From positions 310,001 through 374,000 of the forward strand of contig NW_026515543.1 of NCBI RefSeq assembly GCF_014898815.1: 64,000 bases of DNA. The letters run 5' to 3'. The notes under the pieces are model-generated. The model made no database searches. It was given only the letters and a program-made list of their open reading frames with translations, and was not told the DNA's origin. The number at the start of each line of letters is the position of its first letter. Position 1 is the stretch's first letter. This document shows positions 58,404 through 64,000 of the stretch, one piece after another. Made by a program: the position numbers and the translations under genes. The stretch comes from Panonychus citri. Lineage: Eukaryota > Arthropoda > Arachnida > Trombidiformes > Tetranychidae.

Positions 58404-58910
58404 TGTTCTTGAAGAAACATTCAAATCACCGAGTAAATAGTAAGAGGGAGAGAGACAAAGTGAGAGTAACTTTGTGAGAGAGAAAAGTGTAAACATCGAT
58501 CACCTGATTCTCATATGTTTCGCTATTGAAGAGAAGAAAATTTTCTTATCATTTCATCACTTCACTAACAATTAAGAAAAAGAGCATTAGATGAATGTAA
58601 GTTTTTTAATTGTATCAACCGGGATGTTGAAACTTCGAGAGGTTAATCAAAGATTTAATTGCTCTGTTGTACTTTTTTGATCAAAAAAGACAGAAAAGTT
58701 GACATTTATGAAGTGGATTTCTTGGATTTACTCAGAAAAGCGATCATGTTGATCGCATGATTTTCCTTGTTGATTTAATTGTAATTAAATTTGATTCATA
58801 AAATTGTTTATCATTACTTTCATTAGTAAGACTAATCATTTGTCATTTATTTACAAACAAATTTACACACATGTAGTGTATACAAATGTCATAGTAAATA
58901 GTCAATTACG
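58404..58910. other. Intergenic, nothing recognised
   Basis: 5' flank of the splicing-factor gene. Confidence 0.4.
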
Positions 58911-59274
58911 TTAATTGTTGTATCGCGATTGATTAAAACTTTTAATCATTTTGGAAACAAATTCATCTTCTCCTTTAAGATAATGAGGTAAATTTTTTTT
59001 ATGATCAGCGAAATTTCAACTAATCCCTCCGAAACTAATCCTTCAATGATTTTGTCAAATCCTTTGTCAGCATAAGTTGAATCTCGTTCTGCATAACGAT
59101 CTGATTAGTCATTCCCCATGAAATGATACCACTTTTCATCAGATTGGACAAATGATTAGTAGTCAAGAGTCCAGTTCCTGCTCCACAATCAAGGATTTTA
59201 CGATCTTTAAGTTAATTTAATTCATCAAGTCGATCAGCTGTTCCTTTAGGTGCAATATAAGAACAACTCGGCAT
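58911..59274 (-). pseudogene. Decayed class I methyltransferase (METTL27/WBSCR27-like)
   Basis: Minus-strand fragments in changing frames match a METTL27-type SAM methyltransferase. They are SYIAPKGTADRLDEL, then a TAA stop, then LKDRKILDCGAGTGLL (the SAM-binding motif I), then MKSGIISWGM, then in another frame YADKGFDKIIEGLVSEG, then in a third GEDEFVSKMIKS. The middle of the Rossmann fold between motif I and the SGIISW strand is absent, apparently by deletion. With a stop, two frame changes and a missing core it cannot make an enzyme. It lies between the divergent SREK1IP1-like and UPRT genes. A donor/acceptor pair just upstream (about 59281-59341) may be a remnant of its first intron. Confidence 0.75.
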
Positions 59275-60293
59275 ATCCTAAATTAAGAGACAAAATAACA
59301 ATTAACAAAAATCATCAATGAAAATGGTCTCATTTGTTGATACCTTTAGGAAGACAAAGATGATTGGAAGATGATGATGATAAAATTAGACAGAGAAGAT
59401 AAATGGACTGTCTTTTTCTCTCAGTTTTATTCTTGGTGTTTCTGTCATTTGTGTCTCAGTAGAATGTTGAGTGTCTCCATCTAGCGGATTCTTCGATTTG
59501 GACTGAGGAAAAACTCGTCAGATGGCGTAACCTGAATTCTTTCATTTTTTTGTTTTCTTTTTGTTTTCTTTTTCATTTTCATTTAAATTGTTTCACTTGA
59601 CCATCAGTCTAATTATCCACTAATTTAATTGTTCTGATTCCATTTTAATCAATTGGAAATGTTTGGTGTTAATTGTTGAAAACTTTTTCGATCGTTGGTT
59701 TATTGCTGCCTGGTTCTTGGATTAAATTTACTGGAAATTGTTGCTTTTTCGGCGAATCTTGTTGTTATTAATTCATTTTCGCAATTTAATTAGCTTTTTA
59801 ATTGTTTTTCGTTTATAATTAATTTTTTTTTTCAATATTTTCTTCAGTATATAATTACAACTCTTTCTCATTTAGATTTCTTTTCAATTCTTTTTATTTA
59901 TTTACTGTTGTTGTTGTTTTTCCTTCTCCTTTTTCTGAGTTTTGTTTTGTTTTCCTTTTGCTGATTTGGAAAATTAATTGTTTCTAACTTATAATCAATC
60001 CTTTTAATTCATTGGAAGTTAATTCTGTATAATCAACTTAAATTTCTCCATCTTAATCGGTAAGTGTGAACAATTTATCTTCTTAATTCCTTTTCCTATC
60101 TCATTTTCTTGTCTCTCTCTCACTCTTTTCAAGGCTCATTGTCAACATCTTCTTGAGAGTAATCTTCACATATTGATTTCTATTTAATTTACTAATCAAC
60201 ATTTTCAATTTCTTTTACAATTAACTAGGTAAATTCTTCCAATCATATTCTTGATTCTCAATTATCTCTTTCTCTGTGTGTTATAACAATAAA
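59275..60293. promoter_or_regulatory. UPRT upstream region with 5'UTR intron signals
   Basis: Contains a GC-richer element pair, CCATCTAGCGG (59477-59487) and CAGATGGCG (59519-59527), then T-rich sequence. A consensus donor (GTAAGTGTG at about 60060) and an acceptor near 60228 suggest a 5'UTR intron before the ATG at 60294. No coding region is seen. Confidence 0.4.
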
Positions 60294-61057
60294 ATGGACA
60301 ATCCGGTTGGAATGGACAATAAACCAATCGCTAGGACAAATTTTGGATCCAATTTCAAAATTATACCAACGAATGATCAAATTAAGGAATTACAAACAGT
60401 AATTAGAGATAGATCAACCTCTCGAAGTGATTTCGTTTTCAATGCTGACCGTTTAATTAGATTGGTTGTTGAAGAAGGTCTTAATAGTCTACCTTATGGA
60501 GATATGGATATAATTACACCGACCGGTGAAACTTACAATGGATTAAAATTTCTTAAAGGTAATTGTGGTGTTTCAATTGTCCGTAGTGGTGAGGCCATGG
60601 AACAAGGTTTACGTGATTGTTGCCGTTCCATTCGTATTGGTAAAATACTTATACAAAGTGATGAGGATACTCACGAAGCTCGAGTTCTTTATGCCAAATT
60701 TCCCGAAGATATTGCCGATCGAAAGGTTTTACTCATGTATCCAATTATGAGCACTGGAAATACGGTTATCAAAGCAATTAAGGTTCTTAAAGATCATCAT
60801 GTTAAAGAATCAAATATTATTCTTCTCAATTTATTCTGTACACCTTCAGGTAATCAATTATCATCTAATTGTAATCATTTCATCCGCTATTTAACAATTT
60901 ACAAAGATTTAATTCTAACTTTTTTTTTCTTTTTTTCTTCCAACAATCAGCTGTTTCTATGGTCACTAAGGCTTTTCCATTGATGATAGTTCACACTACT
61001 GAAGTTCATCCGGTTGCTCCTAATCATTTTGGACAGAAATACTTTGGAACAGATTAA
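60294..61057 (+). CDS. UPRT: Uracil phosphoribosyltransferase homologue (UPRT)
   Basis: This is a member of the UPP family of the pyrimidine salvage pathway. The exons are 60294-60849 and 60951-61057 (phase 1), 220 aa. Signature segments are RDRSTSRSDFVFNADRLIRL, PTGETYNGLKF, GVSIVRSGEAMEQGLRDCC, RIGKILIQSDEDTHEARVLY and the end TTEVHPVAPNHFGQKYFGTD. The PRPP-binding loop reads YPIMSTGNT, as in animal UPRT proteins, where bacterial and protozoan enzymes have an Asp at the first position (DPMLATGG type). Animal homologues are reported to lack clear activity, so the catalytic role is uncertain. Start at the ATG 60294; the frame opens upstream without another ATG. Confidence 0.94.
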
Positions 61058-62172
61058 TCAATTAATTGTTAAAATAGATTGTTGTGCCTGTTGATCAAAT
61101 TATCAATCAGAAATCTAGACTTGAAAAACTTTATAAAAAGTTAACCAATTGAAATAATCAAACGTTTTTCTCATCAATTTTTGTCTAATTGTTAAGTTTA
61201 AACAACAATTACACTTCTCAATTTTGATTGATTGTATAATCAATTTGATTGATAATTTTTTTTAACATTAATTGGTTTACCTTTGGAAAATTATTACCGG
61301 AAATTATCATTCCAATTAATGATTATCCATGAGAAAAATGAATGAGCTTCCGTTAAAACTTCCTACAATTAATTAGATTTAACCACTTGCCTAGTTAATT
61401 GTTTCATCAATCAAAATGAATGGGAACAATTGATGATTAACAAAATAATCGGTAATAATTGTCATCAGAAAGACAATTGAAAATTCAATGAAAAAAGAGT
61501 AAAAAATGATAAAAGTAATTGATGACAATTAAAATTTAATCGTTTTGGTAAAAAAAAATGATTGATTGACTTGACATAGAGTTAAATTGCTCCTGGTAAA
61601 TTGTAGAATCAGATTTAAGATTAATTTAGTTAATTTCTTAGCATAATAATTATGATAAGTGTCATAAAAATGAGAATAAAGAAAATTGTGAAAACAATTA
61701 AATTTGAACAGAAAAAAAAAGAGTTGAGATTATCAAGAGTAATGTTAATTTTTCCGTTTAAAAGGACAACTAAATTGTTACGAATTCTCATTAAATTAAA
61801 TCATAATTAAAAGCAAATCATTACTAAAATTGTGTGTGTGTGTGAGTAATAATAATTTAGGGTTAAATTGGATAATTTCTATGGGTTAGAAAATAGATGT
61901 TGATTGTTTTCGTTTACTCGAATTGATTATACATAATAATGTAATTAGTAAATTAGTAGAAACTGATTAGATGTTACAAAGATGCAAAGATTGTCATGGT
62001 TAGTTTTTAAGCTTAATTGTTGTTGTTGTTGTTTTCCTATCAATTAGTGAGTAATAACATATAATTTATGTAATAATAATAATAATAATATATATAAATA
62101 TATATATATTTAAATAATATTATAAGTGAGTTAAAACACTTCATTTGTTGTCGTTGATTGTTGAAAGTTAAT
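61058..62172. other. Convergent intergenic region with simple repeats
   Basis: AT-rich 3' flanks of UPRT and Lasp. It holds a (GT) run at 61831-61844 and an AAT then TA repeat at about 62072-62115. No coding signal is seen. Confidence 0.5.
62072..62115. repeat. (TAA)n and (TA)n simple repeat
   Basis: About six TAA/AAT units pass into alternating TATATA with single interruptions. Confidence 0.85.
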
Positions 62173-63691
62173 TCAGTTATAGGGTTCAACATAATTGGCC
62201 GGTAACATGCCACGGAAACCAGTCCTTTGAACAGTACCTGTCATCCAACCTCCGTCAATTGATTGACAATTAAAGATCACATCACCTTCACGGAAACTGA
62301 TCTCATCAGTATCTTGAGCGGTATAATCGTACATGGCTCGGAATAAGCGACTTGGCATTTTATAGCCCATATTTGCTTCTTGACCCATCACATTGATTGG
62401 TTGATCTAAATAGAAAACAGAGAAACAACAATTAGAAGAAGACAATTTATCTCGAGTATCTATTGATTGTTTCATGATTATACTCACTAAAATATAAGGT
62501 TGTTGGATTTTCTCGCCGATAACCAGAAGCGATTGATCCGTAATTATCATTCAATGGGTCATAATTAACAATTGAGCCAACTTTCCGTACAACATGAGTA
62601 TCATTAACTGTAAACAATTAGAAATAATAGTAAATCATGATTAGACATAAAAAAAAATAATAACGAAATCAAGTTGTTGATTCACTTATTGTGTATGTGA
62701 ATCTTTATAACAAGAAAAAGGTTTGAGAAAAAAATTGGTTAGCAACAAGTCCATGAGGAGAAGATTAATTTGATTGAATTGATTAGAGAAAAGCGAGAGA
62801 AAAATAAACTGAACAAATATAAAGAATTGAAATTAAACAATTAATATATACACTGGAAATGTTTTCTTCTAGTTATTGTTCATTAATCATCTGAGCGTTT
62901 GTAGAAATCATCTTGACAACTCTTTGACTTACAAGATGATTAATTAATCAATGGTTTTACTATGTAGTTTAGTAATAAAATGTTAGTTAAAAAGTCAGCT
63001 AATGATACTTGAAATAAGTACTAATTAGTAATCACTCCCCTATAAGAGATTAAAGTAAAACTAGTTATAAATATTGGACCCAAAACACTGATATTAGTTA
63101 GAGTTATGGTTAAGTTGTGGAAATAGAAAATTTTTAAAATCAATATTTAACATGCAAATGAGATTATCTCTCTCTCTCTCAATTGTTGTTGTTGTTGTTA
63201 ATTGTAACTGTGTTATATTCACCTTGATTAATAACAACATTTTGAGGCTCAACGGGCAATTCGGTTGTATCCGAAAGAAGTGATCTTTTCTCTTCCATTT
63301 GTTTCTTTTTCTCCAAATCTCCGTGATAAGCCACGTTACTAATCATCTTTGAGGAATTTAAAATTCTCAATGTTTCCGGATCATCAGCAACTTGGGTGAC
63401 TTTTCCTTTAAGCTTTTCAAAATCTTGATGATATTTAATATTACTTTGAATCCTTGTATTTTCAGCCAATCTACGAGCCTCCGGTGTATCCGCAACCGCT
63501 GTATATTTAACTTGGGGTACATGGGCATTACAATAGGGCATCTTATTGTAACCCTTGTAGGTTTTAAGGTTAAGTGTCATACCACATTCTTGACACTTGA
63601 AGCAACTTTTATGCCAAATTTTATCCAAACATTTTAACTCTTCAATAGGATAGACACGTTTCTCACAACGGAAACACTTATTTTCACTCAT
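62173..63691 (-). CDS. Lasp: LIM and SH3 domain protein Lasp
   Basis: Lasp is an actin-binding scaffold of focal contacts and muscle. The exons are 63223-63691, 62488-62607 and 62173-62405 (phases agree), 273 aa (human LASP1 261). The LIM domain (6-57) has zinc ligands C6, C9, H27, C30 and C33, C36, C54, H57. Two nebulin repeats follow ([11 protein letters not shown] and [11 protein letters not shown] regions, about 62-135). A linker precedes the C-terminal SH3 domain ([40 protein letters not shown]). If the first coding intron is not spliced, the frame continues 15 codons into an Asn run and stops at 63179-63181, giving a LIM-nebulin protein without SH3. Confidence 0.96.
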
Positions 63692-64000
63692 AATAATAAT
63701 AATTATTATATATTATTAACAAACCAATTCGTTTTCTTCTTCTAAACAAACAAATATTATCATCAAAATAAAAAAAAAGAAAAGAACAAAAGTTAACAAA
63801 AAGAGAAGAGAATTTTCGTTTTTTCTTTTCTCTTACCAAAAAAAAAGATTCACCAGAAAAAAAATATTATCCAATTTGATGTGTTGCTTTTTTCTTTTGG
63901 TCAAAGATTTTATCTCACCGGTAGAAAACTAGTTTATCAATATAATTAACATTTACAGAAACTGTAACAACAATCAACAATCAACAAAAGTATTTAAAAC
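63692..64000. other. Lasp 5' flank
   Basis: AT-rich with A and T runs; probably the Lasp promoter and 5'UTR, cut by the window edge. Nothing coding is seen. Confidence 0.4.

Overview
The window is AT-rich animal nuclear DNA with short spliced genes; most introns are about 60-110 bp. The gene set (Flower, Lasp, BicD, a gustatory-receptor-family protein, a secreted carboxylesterase, TIL and FN3 proteins) is arthropod. The compactness, the lineage-style receptor and the esterase make a mite, most likely a spider mite (Tetranychidae), my best guess; that is inference. No prokaryotic, viral or intact transposon gene was seen.

Layout. 0.9-14.4 kb: RpL6 (+), ALAD (-), an intronless BicD (+), STE24 CAAX protease (-), RBM22 (+) and a four-exon gustatory-type receptor (+). 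16.4-25.4 kb: a retinol/steroid-type SDR (-), a Golgi carbohydrate sulfotransferase (+), a TRUB2-like pseudouridine synthase (-) and eIF3c (-). 26.4-38.0 kb: TMEM135 (-), CNEP1R1 (+), an ARMC10-like membrane-anchored armadillo protein (-), HINT (-), a carboxylesterase (-) and Flower (-). 38-47.5 kb is gene-poor: a small secreted FN3 protein (+) and an orphan type II membrane protein (+). 47.5-48.6 kb: an ADP/ATP carrier (+).

49.5-56.5 kb is the most unusual part. Three tandem minus-strand genes have the chymotrypsin-fold layout with the catalytic residues replaced, each with a long C-terminal extension. They are followed by a secreted ten-cysteine TIL (protease-inhibitor-type) gene. Shared intron position and phase show that the three arose by duplication. 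56.8-63.7 kb: an SREK1IP1-like splicing factor (-), a decayed methyltransferase pseudogene (-), a UPRT homologue (+) and Lasp (-).

Sequence quality matters here. Six places in five conserved genes (STE24 twice, eIF3c, carboxylesterase, Flower, SREK1IP1) lose the reading frame exactly at a mononucleotide run, and each is explained by a run one or two bases too short. I read these as assembly errors in working genes, not as pseudogenes. The methyltransferase relic is different: it has a stop, frame changes and a missing core.

Most genes are unrelated housekeeping or cell-biology genes with no operon logic. The only set that looks functionally linked by position is the pseudo-protease/TIL group.
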